A stretch of DNA of 64,000 nucleotides, taken from contig NZ_FQYM01000011.1 in assembly GCF_900141705.1 (NCBI RefSeq), positions 28,096 through 92,095 of the forward strand. Direction: 5' to 3'. Position numbers and translations under genes: made by a program. Source of the stretch: Fibrobacter sp. UWP2 (lineage in GTDB: Bacteria; Fibrobacterota; Fibrobacteria; Fibrobacterales; Fibrobacteraceae). The first letter of the stretch is position 1. Every line of letters starts with the position of its first letter. The notes beneath the pieces were generated by a model. The model was given only the letters and a program-made list of their open reading frames with translations. It searched no databases and was not told the DNA's origin. Shown here in pieces: positions 45,382-54,452 of the stretch.

Positions 45382-46299
45382 ATGACCCGCATCTTAAAAA
45401 AAGACGACAGCAAGGAAGTCCGCCAGGTGACCTGGATTGGGCTGGGCGGGAACGTTATTTTGTCTGTAGGCAAGTTTTTTGCAGGCTTTTTTGGAGGTTC
45501 TCAGGCGCTTGTCGCTGACGCCATTCACAGCGCCTCTGACTTTGTGACGGATGTCGCGATTATTGTGGGGTCTCGGTATTGGAATACGCCCCCCGATGCA
45601 GACCACCCCTACGGGCATCGCCGTTTTGAAACGCTCATCTCTGTGGGGATTGGGCTTGCAGTTTGCTCGGTGGGCGTCTTTTTGGGGTACGAAGCTGTTC
45701 AAAAATTGCTTGCCCACGAACAGTCCCACCCCGAGTGGATTGCCGCGGTCATGGCTTTTGTGTCCATTGCGGTCAAGGAGGCGCTGTTCCGCTACACTCG
45801 GGCGGCAGGCAAAAAAATCAGGAGTCAGGCGCTGGAGGCCAATGCCTGGCACCACCGCAGTGACGCCTACAGTTCTATCCCGGTGCTTGTTGCCGTGCTC
45901 GCGGGCATTGTTGTGCCCGGGTTCTGGTTCGCCGACTCCGTTGGTGCGGTCATAGTCTCGCTGTTCATCCTCCATTCGGGTTATGAAATCGCCTGGCCGG
46001 GAATCCACCAGGTGGCCGATGTAGGGGCGTCCCCCGAAGTCGTTGAGAGGCTGCGCCAGGTGGCGCTCTCGTGCCCCGAGGTGATGAGCGTCCACAGGTT
46101 CCGCACCCGCTATGTGGGCGGGGACCTGCATGTGGATTTGCACATTGTGGTGAACGAGAACATGACGCTTTTGGCCGCCCACGACCTCTCCGAAGAAGTG
46201 GAACGCAAGCTGATCGAGGCGGGCGAGAGCGTGGTGGATGCGCTTGTGCACGTGGATCCCTACGACCCCGTCAAGGCGGCCTCCAAGAGCAAAGACTAG
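45382..46299 (+). CDS. cation diffusion facilitator (CDF) metal exporter
   Basis: This 305-residue protein has six membrane segments and a C-terminal cytoplasmic ferredoxin-like domain. Metal-site residues are in helix 2 ('LVADAIHSASDFVTD') and helix 5 ('ANAWHHRSDAYSS'), giving an HD/DD-type site; 'HPYGHRRFETL' lies between them. CDF proteins export Zn2+, Fe2+, Mn2+ or Co2+ in exchange for protons. The exact metal cannot be decided by eye. GAAGGC precedes the ATG. It appears to be a single-gene unit. Confidence 0.93.
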   Translation: MTRILKKDDSKEVRQVTWIGLGGNVILSVGKFFAGFFGGSQALVADAIHSASDFVTDVAIIVGSRYWNTPPDADHPYGHRRFETLISVGIGLAVCSVGVFLGYEAVQKLLAHEQSHPEWIAAVMAFVSIAVKEALFRYTRAAGKKIRSQALEANAWHHRSDAYSSIPVLVAVLAGIVVPGFWFADSVGAVIVSLFILHSGYEIAWPGIHQVADVGASPEVVERLRQVALSCPEVMSVHRFRTRYVGGDLHVDLHIVVNENMTLLAAHDLSEEVERKLIEAGESVVDALVHVDPYDPVKAASKSKD

Positions 46300-46408
46300 T
46301 TTATAAAAAATATCCCTTTTCCCCTGCAAATATTCCAAAGTGGGTGTTGGGCGCCCGTTCTTTTTGCTTTTTTCTGCGTTATATTGAATGACAAAGGAAG
46401 AGGTGAAT

Positions 46409-47239
46409 ATGGTTCTCGACGAAGTCTACAAGTTGAACAACGGTCAGCGCATTCCTAAGGTGGCTTTGGGAACATGGCAAACACCAAACGACGTGGCCGC
46501 CACGGCCGTGGCGGCGGCGATAGACGCCGGCTTCAAGCACATTGATACCGCAATCGCTTATGGAAATGAGCAGGGTGTGGGTGAAGGTATCAAGAGGGGC
46601 CTGCAAATGACGGGGATGCACCGCGAGAGCATCTTTGTCACGTCCAAGATTCCCGCCGAGGTCAAAAGTTACGACGAGACCGTCCGTAACATCCAGGAAT
46701 CGATTGACCGCTTGGATAGCTACCATGTGGACTTGATGCTGATCCATGCTCCCAAGCCTTGGGCAGAGATGGGGAAGGATGGCCCCAATTACTTCGATGA
46801 GAATGTCCAGGTGTGGAAGGCTTTGGAGGAAGCTTACTTTGCGGGCATGTTCCGCAGCATCGGGGTGTCGAACTTTGACATCGAAGACTTGAACAACATC
46901 ATGGACAATGCCGATGTGAAACCGGCGGTGAATCAGATTCGCGTGCACATTGGCCACGTTCCTTTTGACTTGATTGAATTTTGCCAGCAAAATGGCATTC
47001 TGGTGGAGGCGTATTCGCCCAATGCCACGGGCCGGCTGATGCAGGTGCCCGAGGTAGTCGAGATGGCAGAAAAATACGGGGTGTCGGTTCCCCAGCTCGC
47101 CTCCCGTTTTGACCTCCAGTTAGGGCTTTTGCCTCTCCCCAAGTCGATCCACGAAGAGAGAATCCGCCAAAATGCGGACTTGGACTTCGAGATTTCGCCT
47201 TTTGACATGGCGGAATTGCTTCAAATTGAAGGAATTTAG
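46409..47239 (+). CDS. aldo/keto reductase, cytoplasmic
   Basis: This NADPH-dependent (beta/alpha)8 oxidoreductase of about 276 residues keeps the catalytic tetrad: Asp and Tyr in 'HIDTAIAYGNE', Lys in 'FVTSKIP', and His in 'DLMLIHAPKPW'. The cofactor-binding 'GVSNFDIEDL' and 'LPLPKSIHEERI' regions are also present. It reduces aldehydes or ketones; the physiological substrate is unknown. I prefer ATG 46409 because GAGGTG lies just upstream; ATG 46388 would add seven residues. A second, exported member of the same family lies at 59178. Confidence 0.92.
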   Translation: MVLDEVYKLNNGQRIPKVALGTWQTPNDVAATAVAAAIDAGFKHIDTAIAYGNEQGVGEGIKRGLQMTGMHRESIFVTSKIPAEVKSYDETVRNIQESIDRLDSYHVDLMLIHAPKPWAEMGKDGPNYFDENVQVWKALEEAYFAGMFRSIGVSNFDIEDLNNIMDNADVKPAVNQIRVHIGHVPFDLIEFCQQNGILVEAYSPNATGRLMQVPEVVEMAEKYGVSVPQLASRFDLQLGLLPLPKSIHEERIRQNADLDFEISPFDMAELLQIEGI

Positions 47240-47338
47240 TTGAACGGGAAAGTCCAGCCTTTTTCCTTGTCCTTGCCGCAACAACATTCCGTTTGGCTTT
47301 GTTACTGCCAAATGGAATTTTTTTATATCTTGTGCCCT

Positions 47339-48826
47339 ATGATGAGTCGGATTACACGGATTTTGACCTCGGGCGCAGCAGGGCTTGCTGCCGCCCTCCT
47401 TTTGGGCTTTGCTCCTGCGCAGGCCGCGGTGAACTTGAACGTACACAAGGAAGTGCTCGACAACGGGCTGACGGTACTTTTGCACCCGAACAAGCAGGCT
47501 CCCACGGTGAGCTGCCGTCTTTTTTACGTGACGGGTTCCGTACACGAGGTCCCGGGCAAGTCCGGCTTGGCGCATATTTTGGAACACGAACTTTTCAAGG
47601 GCACCAAGAAGGTGGGTATCCAGGACAGTGTCGCCGATGCCCGCTTTATGCTGGTGCAAGACAGCTTGCAGATGCTGATCCGCCCCGCAAAACTGGCGGG
47701 CGACACCGCCGCGGTCAAAAAGCTCACCGCCGAGCACGACTCGGTACTGAACGAACATCGCAAGATTTTTGTGAAGGACGAACTGTGGGGTGCCTACCAG
47801 GCGGCAGGAGGCTCAGGCCTGAATGCGTTCACCACGGATTTGATGACCGCTTACATTGTGACGCTCCCCAAGGACAAAATCGAGCTCTTTATGTGGCTCG
47901 AGGCGGACCGCATGCAAAACGCGGTGCTGCGCGAGTTCTATTCTGAGCGTGACGTGGTGCGCGAAGAACGCCGCATGCGCTACGACGACAAGCCCACGGG
48001 CCGCTACTACGAAACGCTAAATTCCATGATTTACGAGGCGTTCCCTTACCGCGTGCCCACCATCGGCTGGCCGAGCGACATTGCGAACCTGACCCGCGAA
48101 ATGGCGGAGGAGCACTACCGCAAGTATTACAAGCCGCGCAACGCCATCCTGGTTTTGGCTGGCGATTTGGACGTGGACTCGACCGTGAGCATGGTCAAGC
48201 GCTACTTTGGGAGGATCCCCACGGGCGAGGCGTTCCCGCCGCTCACCATTCGCGACCCGGAACAGGCGGGCGAGAAGCGCTTGGTGGTACGGAGGCCCGA
48301 CGCCCCGAACATGTACACGCTTGTGTTCAAGACTGCCGAGGTGGGCGACCCCTCGCTCTATGCGCTCGACATTGCCGAGGGCGTTTTGAACGGCCGTTCC
48401 GGACGCCTCTATAAACGGCTGGTGGAACAAGAAAAGCTGGCGGTCAGCGTGGGCGCGAGCAACAGCCCCAACAAGTACGTCTCAGAGTTCTCGGTGCAGG
48501 TGAACCTGCGCCCCGACGCCGACGTTGCCAAAGTCGAGGACGCCGTGTGGGACGAGCTCGAAAAGCTCAAGAGCGAGCCGGTGAGCGCCCGCGAATTCCA
48601 GAAGGTCAAGAACCATGCCTATGCAGGGCTCATCCGCAGCTTGACCGACATGGAGAACGTGGCGACCATGCTCGCATACTACGAGATGTTTGGCGACTAC
48701 CGCATATTCCTCACTTGGGCCGACGAGCTCGAGAAGGTGAGTGCCGACGACGTGCAGAACGCCGCCAAGGCGACGTTTGTCCGCAAGAATTCCGTGACCG
48801 GGATGCTCTTGAAAGAAAAGAATTAG
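47339..48826 (+). CDS. secreted M16 zinc metallopeptidase
   Basis: From ATG 47339 this is 495 residues with a Sec signal (ending 'APAQAAV'). The inverted zinc motif HxxEH is in 'LAHILEHELFKGT', and the third ligand Glu is in 'ERDVVREERR' about 80 residues on. Two M16 domains are present, with the C-terminal substrate-binding half 'VLNGRSGRLYKRLVEQEKLA'. Such peptidases degrade peptides in the periplasm or outside. The insert between the HxxEH motif and the Glu ligand is longer than usual (about residues 85-130). No ribosome site is visible before the tandem ATGs. The upstream in-frame codons from 47240 look non-coding. Confidence 0.9.
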   Translation: MMSRITRILTSGAAGLAAALLLGFAPAQAAVNLNVHKEVLDNGLTVLLHPNKQAPTVSCRLFYVTGSVHEVPGKSGLAHILEHELFKGTKKVGIQDSVADARFMLVQDSLQMLIRPAKLAGDTAAVKKLTAEHDSVLNEHRKIFVKDELWGAYQAAGGSGLNAFTTDLMTAYIVTLPKDKIELFMWLEADRMQNAVLREFYSERDVVREERRMRYDDKPTGRYYETLNSMIYEAFPYRVPTIGWPSDIANLTREMAEEHYRKYYKPRNAILVLAGDLDVDSTVSMVKRYFGRIPTGEAFPPLTIRDPEQAGEKRLVVRRPDAPNMYTLVFKTAEVGDPSLYALDIAEGVLNGRSGRLYKRLVEQEKLAVSVGASNSPNKYVSEFSVQVNLRPDADVAKVEDAVWDELEKLKSEPVSAREFQKVKNHAYAGLIRSLTDMENVATMLAYYEMFGDYRIFLTWADELEKVSADDVQNAAKATFVRKNSVTGMLLKEKN

Positions 48827-49018
48827 CGCAAAGCAGGGAAGGTTTGGGAAACGTGGGAAATGCAATGAAATGTTCATATAGATTTTACCTATAACTAGGC
48901 ATAAGTAAATAGTATTTGCCTTTAACGCAGGGTACTTCTATATTTGAACCGTTTCATGGATGGAATGATGAGCCCCCCATGACGGGTGAAAACTATATTT
49001 GGTACACACGGAGGCCCT

Positions 49019-49933
49019 ATGACCTTGCAACAACTTCGATACGCGATCGGCATCGCCGAGACCGGCTCCTTCAACAAGGCTGCTGAAAAACTCTTTATAT
49101 CGCAGCCCTCGCTGACTGCCGCCATCCATGACCTGGAAGACGAGTTAGACTTGCTCATATTCAACCGCACTAGTCGCGGCGTTACGCTCACGAACGAGGG
49201 CGAGGAGTTTATTGCCTACGCACGTGAACTCTACATCCATTACGAGAATGTCCTCGAAAAGTACGGCAAGCAGGGTCTGCGCAAAAAAAAGTTCGCTGTT
49301 TCGACACAGCACTACTCGTTTGCGGTCAAGAGCTTTGTGGAAATGGTCAAGAATTTTGACATTGACGAGTACGAGTTCGCCATCCGCGAAACGCGCACCC
49401 GCGAGGTCATCGACGACGTGGCGAACCTTAAGAGCGAAATAGGCGTGCTGTACCTTTCGGATTTTAACCGCAAAGTACTCACGAGCATCTTCAATTCCAA
49501 GGATTTGCAGTTCACCAAGCTCATCAACTGCAAGGCGTACGTTTACCTGTGGAAAAATCACCCCCTGGCTGGCAAAAAGTCCATCACGCTCAAGGATTTG
49601 GGGCCGTATCCGTGCCTCTCGTTTGAGCAGGGCGACGAGAGCTCGTTCTACTTTGCCGAAGAGATTTTGAGTACAAACGAATACCAGCGGACCATCAAGG
49701 CGAACGACCGCGCGACCATGTTGAACTTGATGGTGGGCTTAAATGGCTACACGCTCTGCTCGGGCATTATTTGCGAGGAACTGAACGGTGGCGACTACCT
49801 GGCAATCCCGCTTCGCGAGACTTCCGAGGAAATCAATCGTGTTATGGAGATTGGCTATGTCACTCGCAAGAACTTGACGTTGAGCCCCATAGGGGAATCC
49901 TATATTGAACAAATGAAAAAATATTTGTTGTAG
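49019..49933 (+). CDS. LysR-family transcriptional regulator
   Basis: This 305-residue LysR regulator starts 'MTLQQLRYAIGIAETGSFNK', with the winged helix-turn-helix in residues about 1-60 ('AAEKLFISQPSLTAAIHDLE') and a periplasmic-binding-like effector domain (about 88-290). GGAGG precedes the ATG at 49019. It is convergent with the MBL-fold gene and does not have an obvious divergent target; the 190-base upstream region holds no TATGCG palindrome. Family sub-type and effector are not clear; a role in sulfur or amino acid metabolism would be a guess. Confidence 0.9.
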   Translation: MTLQQLRYAIGIAETGSFNKAAEKLFISQPSLTAAIHDLEDELDLLIFNRTSRGVTLTNEGEEFIAYARELYIHYENVLEKYGKQGLRKKKFAVSTQHYSFAVKSFVEMVKNFDIDEYEFAIRETRTREVIDDVANLKSEIGVLYLSDFNRKVLTSIFNSKDLQFTKLINCKAYVYLWKNHPLAGKKSITLKDLGPYPCLSFEQGDESSFYFAEEILSTNEYQRTIKANDRATMLNLMVGLNGYTLCSGIICEELNGGDYLAIPLRETSEEINRVMEIGYVTRKNLTLSPIGESYIEQMKKYLL

Positions 49934-49942
49934 AACCCTGAC

Positions 49943-51034
49943 TCATTCTAAATACAGCAGCTCGCCCATTTGCGGCATAAGCACGGGCTTTCCCGATTCC
50001 TGGGCGGCACGTTTCGCATTTTCCAGCGGTTCCGTGTAGGAATGCTTGCTCAGGCAGAACTTGGAGTGGTGAACCGTCATGTAGCGGTTTGCGTCCAGTT
50101 CCACCATTTCCTTGCCCAGGTATTCCGGCATGGTGTGGATAAGCGACCAGTCCTTGTCGTACTGCCCATTTTCAAGAATCGCCAAATCGATGTCAGTAAA
50201 TTTCTTTCCGATTTTTTCGAAGTGCGGGCCATAACCCGAATCGCCACCAATCCATACGGTGCGCTCGGGCGACTTGAAGGCGAATGACGCCCACAGAGTC
50301 TTGTTCTGATGCAGGTCGCGGCCCGAAAAATGCCTCGCCGGAGTCGCCGTCACATTAAAGCCTTCGCCCAGGTCGGTAGATTCCCACCAGTCGAGTTCAA
50401 CAAGCTTTTCTACAGGGTAACCCCAGTATTCAAAATGCTCGCCCACGCCGAGGCCTGTCACCACGTGCTTTACACGCGGTTCAAGTTCCGTAACCGCCTG
50501 ATAATCCAGGTGGTCCCAGTGGTCGTGCGTAATCACCAGGTAGTCGATATCCGGCATGTCGGCAGGCTTGTAGATGTCCGTTCCCTTGAACATCTTGTTC
50601 ACGAAACTCACCGGCGAACCCTGATAGAAAACCGGGTCCACCAGCACCTTCTTTCCGGACAAATTGAGCAGGTACGAGGAGTGCCCAAACCACACAATCC
50701 AATCGCGGTCCTGCGGTAGCGACTTCAGGTCCGTCTTGACGACATTCATCGCGGTATCGGGAACGGTCTGGCTCTTGTCGCCGAACAGGAAATCCTTCCA
50801 TACGGCAAAAACGCCCCTGTCGCCCGTCATGGTGACGGTCTCAATCTCGTTCACGAACTGCTTGCCGTCGTAATTCGGCGACTGCTTGATGCGTTCAAGG
50901 CGCTTGCCTTGTGGAATACGGCCGAATTTTTCCTGACTCAAGAACAACACGCCTGCGTCTCCTAAAATAAATAGTACTGATAAGACAATCGCCGTAATCA
51001 TGAGTTTCTTGTTCTTCGCAAAACGCAAGCGCAT
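49943..51034 (-). CDS. membrane-anchored MBL-fold metallohydrolase
   Basis: This 363-residue protein has an N-terminal membrane helix (about 12-33) that would place the enzyme domain outside the cytoplasm. The metallo-beta-lactamase fold motif 'THDHWDH' is near residue 168, with further metal ligands in 'VTGLGVGEHF', 'GDSGYGPHF' and 'HHSKFCLSKH'. The overall pattern ('IVWFGHSSYLL') matches the UlaG/NAPE-PLD-like branch, which hydrolyses lactones or phosphodiesters. The start is 8 bases downstream of the NADPH-FMN reductase stop, so they form an operon on the minus strand. Confidence 0.87.
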   Translation of the reverse strand: MRLRFAKNKKLMITAIVLSVLFILGDAGVLFLSQEKFGRIPQGKRLERIKQSPNYDGKQFVNEIETVTMTGDRGVFAVWKDFLFGDKSQTVPDTAMNVVKTDLKSLPQDRDWIVWFGHSSYLLNLSGKKVLVDPVFYQGSPVSFVNKMFKGTDIYKPADMPDIDYLVITHDHWDHLDYQAVTELEPRVKHVVTGLGVGEHFEYWGYPVEKLVELDWWESTDLGEGFNVTATPARHFSGRDLHQNKTLWASFAFKSPERTVWIGGDSGYGPHFEKIGKKFTDIDLAILENGQYDKDWSLIHTMPEYLGKEMVELDANRYMTVHHSKFCLSKHSYTEPLENAKRAAQESGKPVLMPQMGELLYLE

Positions 51035-51042
51035 CGTGTTTT

Positions 51043-51627
51043 TTAGCGGATAAAGTTTGTGAAGATTTTCTTTTCGGCAACAGGCTGCTCAACACCCGCC
51101 TTCTTGCCCGCTTCGATGCTCTTCAGGATCCATGCCATGTTGCGGCCCAATTCCTTCATAATCTGCACGCCTTCCTCGTCCTTCAGCACATCTTCGGGGC
51201 TAGAACCGTGAACCATGTTCCAGTAACGCGAAGCCACCATGGGTTGCTGCGCAAATGCCGGATACTTGTTCAGAGCGTCGAGAGTGGCGCTGGTCCCTGC
51301 GCGGCGGGCAGAAGCAACTGTTGCGGCGGGCTTAAAGAGCAGTTCCGCTTCGGCAATGCCGTAAAGCCTGTCCAGGAACATCAGCATCTCGCCGCTGGGG
51401 GATGCGTAATAAACCGGGGAGCCGTAAACGACAGCATCGGCCGTTTTAAGGATTTCCTTGGCTTCGTGAACCACGGCGTCAGTTTCGCCCTTCAGCACAC
51501 GACCACCCACGAAGAAGATTTCTGTCTCGATGCCCGCGGCCTTGAGTTCGCCTGCCACGAGACTCAGCGCCGTATAAGTGCAGCCCTTTTCGCGACGGCT
51601 ACCGTTGAATAAAACGACCTTCATCAT
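51043..51627 (-). CDS. NAD(P)H-dependent FMN reductase, flavodoxin-fold
   Basis: This 194-residue protein begins 'MMKVVLFNGSRREKGCTYTA', the phosphate loop of FMN-binding oxidoreductases, with 'VVYGSPVYYASPSGEMLMFLDRL' as the second FMN loop. Family members reduce quinones, FMN or azo compounds. The C-terminal part is helical and lacks the iron-sulfur motif of Isf-type proteins. No signal peptide is seen. It is first in the operon with the MBL-fold enzyme and divergent from tatA, with AGGAG-like sequence before the ATG. Confidence 0.88.
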   Translation of the reverse strand: MMKVVLFNGSRREKGCTYTALSLVAGELKAAGIETEIFFVGGRVLKGETDAVVHEAKEILKTADAVVYGSPVYYASPSGEMLMFLDRLYGIAEAELLFKPAATVASARRAGTSATLDALNKYPAFAQQPMVASRYWNMVHGSSPEDVLKDEEGVQIMKELGRNMAWILKSIEAGKKAGVEQPVAEKKIFTNFIR

Positions 51628-51698
51628 AAACTCCTTTGTCTTTCGCCTTAAATATACAAAGAAATTATGTTATATTTCTACGAAAAGGCAGGTAAAAA

Positions 51699-51902
51699 AT
51701 GTCCATCGGAATTCCAGAAATAATCCTGATTGTGGTTGTGGTGCTTCTCCTGTTCGGGGCAAAGCGCATTCCTGAACTTGCACGTTCCCTGGGCAAGGCC
51801 CAGAATGAGTACAAGAAGGCGAAAGACGCCCTGAAGGAAGAAGCTGAAGACCTGCAGAAGACGGTGGAAAAAGCCGCAGAGGCAGAAGATAAGAAAGGCT
51901 GA
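51699..51902 (+). CDS. tatA: Tat translocase subunit TatA
   Basis: TatA forms the pore-like part of the Tat pathway, which exports folded proteins with twin-arginine signals. This 67-residue protein has a short N-terminal membrane helix ('IPEIILIVVVVLLLFGAKRI'), the hinge 'FGAKRIPEL', and a charged amphipathic helix with a Lys/Glu-rich tail. AGGCAGG precedes the ATG. Its stop overlaps the tatC start by one base. No tatB is present, so this is a minimal TatAC system. Confidence 0.95.
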   Translation: MSIGIPEIILIVVVVLLLFGAKRIPELARSLGKAQNEYKKAKDALKEEAEDLQKTVEKAAEAEDKKG

Positions 51903-52702
51903 TGACCTCCAAACAGGATCAAGAGGCTACGCTGATTTCGCATTTGGAAGCGCTCCGACGGGCGCTTTTGCGTTCTATTGTCGCCCTTGCCATCGGCATC
52001 GTGCCCCTGTTCCTTGTTTCGCCCTACGTTCTGGACTGGTTCTGTAAGCAAATCGCCCTGCAAGGCGGCGTCACGCTCCATTACTTTTCCCCGATGGAAG
52101 TGTTCCTGCTGCAGCTCAAGATTTCTGCACTGCTGGACTGCGTGCTGTTTTCGCCCTACATCGCCTGGAACATGTGGCAGTTCGTGCTCCCCGCCCTATA
52201 CGACAACGAAAAGCGATTCATCCGCTCCATCGTGGCTATGACCAGCGGGCTGTTTATCGCGGGCGTCGCCTTCTGCCTTGTCGTCTGCTTCCCGCTGATT
52301 GTGCAGTTCGGCATGAGCTTTGCAAGCACGACCCTGCAACCCGTATTTGGCATCTCTAACCTGATAACACTCGCGCTCTGGCTTTCGCTTGCGTTCGGAT
52401 GCATGTTCCAGTTCCCGCTAGTGACCTACGCGCTTATCCGTGCGGGCATCGTGAATTACGAAACCGTCTGCAGCAAGCGCCCCTACGTGGTGGTGGCAAT
52501 CCTTGTGCTGGCGGCCCTCCTCACGCCCCCGGATATTGTAAGCCAGTTGCTGCTCGGGCTCCCGACGTACCTGCTCTTCGAAGCGGGACTCTTGGCGGCC
52601 AGGCGCTTCCATGGGCGTTCCCCGGCTCATCGAGCCAAACCAATTACAAAAACGGATGTTACGAAAATTATCCAGCAGAAAAATAATTTTCCTACTAAAT
52701 AA
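51902..52702 (+). CDS. tatC: Tat translocase subunit TatC
   Basis: TatC is the receptor for twin-arginine signals. This 266-residue protein has six membrane helices, the N-terminal 'LISHLEALRRALLRS' motif with conserved Glu, the 'SPMEVFLLQLKIS' and 'FGCMFQFPLVTYALIRAGI' segments, and 'RPYVVVAILVLAALLTPPD'. The last 30 residues after helix 6 are encoded in part by a GGGCGTTCCCC repeat and are not family-like. The gene overlaps tatA by one base. Confidence 0.95.
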   Translation: MTSKQDQEATLISHLEALRRALLRSIVALAIGIVPLFLVSPYVLDWFCKQIALQGGVTLHYFSPMEVFLLQLKISALLDCVLFSPYIAWNMWQFVLPALYDNEKRFIRSIVAMTSGLFIAGVAFCLVVCFPLIVQFGMSFASTTLQPVFGISNLITLALWLSLAFGCMFQFPLVTYALIRAGIVNYETVCSKRPYVVVAILVLAALLTPPDIVSQLLLGLPTYLLFEAGLLAARRFHGRSPAHRAKPITKTDVTKIIQQKNNFPTK

Positions 52703-52736
52703 TTTTTGAAATTTAGCCCTTCCTTGGGCGTTCCCC
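52613..52736 (+). repeat. two GGGCGTTCCCC repeat cores at the tatC end
   Basis: The 11-base core occurs at 52613-52623 inside the tatC tail, followed by a GGCTC-ATC-GAGCC hairpin, and again at 52726-52736 after the tatC stop. Other copies lie at 58156 and 61745. Confidence 0.6.
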
Positions 52737-52785
52737 GAACCTGTCTATCTAGACAATTTCCCAAATTTTATATAATTGAACATCA

Positions 52786-52818
52786 AGGCCCCCTCGTTTT
52801 TCCGAGGGAGCCTTTTTG
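52786..52818. terminator. bidirectional terminator
   Basis: The stem GGCCCCCTCG / CGAGGGAGCC with a short loop ends in TTTTT. It lies between tatC and the convergent 133-residue protein gene. Confidence 0.8.
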
Positions 52819-52831
52819 ACCATATGTCCGT

Positions 52832-53233
52832 TTATTTCACGAAAACGGCGAGAAGTTTATGTGCCTCGTCGCCTTCGGCAAAACGGATTTCACCTACGGT
52901 ATGGTACTCGAATCCCGAGAACTGCTGCAGGTGCAGTGCCGCAAATTCGCGGTCCTGCGAATAGCAGAGATTCAGGCGGAAGTTCCCGTTGTCGCCTGTT
53001 TTCGGATGGCCATTTTTTTGAACGACCGCGTCCAGGGCGCTTGGAGAAGCCTCGACAATTTCCTTGACCTTTTGGCCCTCCGTAGGGCTGTAGTCCAGGC
53101 AAGTTCCCACTACGGGCGAATTCGTCCTGGTGTAGGTGACATTGGTCTTGAAACCGAAAAACTTCTTTTCGGTCTTGATATAGGGCTTGTTGAAGAGGGC
53201 GTTAGCCATCTCCATCTTGGAAATGTTTTCCAT
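52832..53233 (-). CDS. hypothetical soluble protein
   Basis: From ATG 53233 this is a 133-residue acidic-to-neutral protein without signal or membrane segments. Two cysteines are present ('GTCLDYSP', 'LNLCYSQD'). I do not recognise a family. A weak AGAAAG site precedes the ATG; a longer in-frame start at 53413 extends into DNA that looks non-coding. It has a terminator just past its stop. Confidence 0.6.
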   Translation of the reverse strand: MENISKMEMANALFNKPYIKTEKKFFGFKTNVTYTRTNSPVVGTCLDYSPTEGQKVKEIVEASPSALDAVVQKNGHPKTGDNGNFRLNLCYSQDREFAALHLQQFSGFEYHTVGEIRFAEGDEAHKLLAVFVK

Positions 53234-53325
53234 GTTCTTTCTCTTTTTTAAAATGAATGTTATCGCGCACCCCGGTTGGGGCCGCGGCAATTTACCTGTG
53301 ACTGAGTGTTCGGAGAAAGAACTTG

Positions 53326-53751
53326 CTAACAGAGCATTCGCTCTAGCGTATAAACGTAATACTCTTTTGATTTCTGATAAACTAGCGGCAAGGGGAAGCC
53401 GCATTGGGCGCAAACAGTTGGCCGCGCGATCTTAGTCGGAAATGGAGTAGCCTGCTTGAACGTTGCCGAACTGCGTCCGCCGTCCCCTTGAAGGCCGTTG
53501 CCGCGCGATGCACGCAAGGACACCTGCTGGCCCGACCTGCGTGTAAGCAGTGTTGCATCAGCTGTTGATTCTCGAGACAGGTATAACGGATTATCGGCAA
53601 AATCGTGAGCAGCGAAAACTTTATCGCTCTCTGCAACCTGACCAAATTCAGCGCCGTAATCATAAACAAAAGAACCCTCGACAATAGCAGAAAGAACCGC
53701 GAATAACGCGACTGCAATCATCGACAGAATATTTTGTTTAATACGCTTCAT
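53326..53751 (-). CDS. small exported protein, unknown
   Basis: From ATG 53751 this 141-residue frame starts with a hydrophobic signal-like segment ('MKRIKQNILSMIAVALFAVL'), then a polar body and a C-terminal 'CAQCGFPLPL' motif. No ribosome site is evident and no family is recognised. The signal-like start and the intact frame suggest a real exported protein, but it could be spurious. Confidence 0.5.
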   Translation of the reverse strand: MKRIKQNILSMIAVALFAVLSAIVEGSFVYDYGAEFGQVAESDKVFAAHDFADNPLYLSRESTADATLLTRRSGQQVSLRASRGNGLQGDGGRSSATFKQATPFPTKIARPTVCAQCGFPLPLVYQKSKEYYVYTLERMLC

Positions 53752-53771
53752 TGTACTAATAATGTACAAAT

Positions 53772-54437
53772 CTACGCCTTCATGAGTTTCGCCACATAAT
53801 GCACCGCGACGGCAAACAGCACGACGATGGCGATATAGTCCGCAAAAAAGAGGGCGTAGCCGCGTTCCGCATCAAAGAAGAAGAAGGGCTGCTGCAGGAA
53901 CATGTATTTCCAAAGCCCGCGAATAACGAAGGCGTAAATTCCATAGCATGCCACGAGAGCGGCAATCACGCGAGTTGCGACAAGTGCAGCCTTTGACTTG
54001 AAAGCGCCCGCAAGCCCCAAGCGGTTTGCAATCAGGCTCAAATGCAGCCCAATGTGGAGCGACATGAACACGTAATACCAGTGGCTGGCGAGCAGGTGCG
54101 CCGTGCGGGCGAAGTTTGCGCCCGATTCAATTCCGAGGAATGCGAACACATGGTTCGAAAGCATGATGCCGCTCATCATCAGGAAAATCGCGCACAAAAG
54201 GATCCCGCAATTCACGACCGCCTGCAAAATGCGGAATGCGTTGTAGCGGCCATTGAACAGCGAAAGGAAAAACCGCCGGTTCAGCGTGATGTGCACCGCC
54301 CACAGAACAAGCAGCACCACGCCCAGAATCTCGTGAACGGCAGTCGATTCAAAGAAGTAATTGCCGCCCATCAGCACGAGTGTGGCGACCGTCATCGCGA
54401 TATCAAGAGGCATACGGATTTTGGCGGAAATAGGCAT
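53772..54437 (-). CDS. DUF4405-type multi-helix membrane protein
   Basis: This 221-residue protein has about six membrane helices. Histidines are in the helices ('VHEILGVVLLVLWAVHIT', 'AHLLASHWYYVFMSLHIGLH'), as in DUF4405 and cytochrome b561-like proteins, where they can bind heme. This suggests a membrane electron carrier for the neighbouring exported flavoproteins, an inference. It follows the SUMF1-flavodoxin gene by 15 bases and is probably in the same operon under the TATGCG-type promoter at about 57.2 kb. Confidence 0.75.
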   Translation of the reverse strand: MPISAKIRMPLDIAMTVATLVLMGGNYFFESTAVHEILGVVLLVLWAVHITLNRRFFLSLFNGRYNAFRILQAVVNCGILLCAIFLMMSGIMLSNHVFAFLGIESGANFARTAHLLASHWYYVFMSLHIGLHLSLIANRLGLAGAFKSKAALVATRVIAALVACYGIYAFVIRGLWKYMFLQQPFFFFDAERGYALFFADYIAIVVLFAVAVHYVAKLMKA

Positions 54438-54452
54438 ATTAGGGAATATACA

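Noticed and set aside
48827..49018. Possible riboswitch before the first LysR gene
   Set aside because: The region is 190 bases, but I found no consistent paired core or terminator and no known riboswitch motif.
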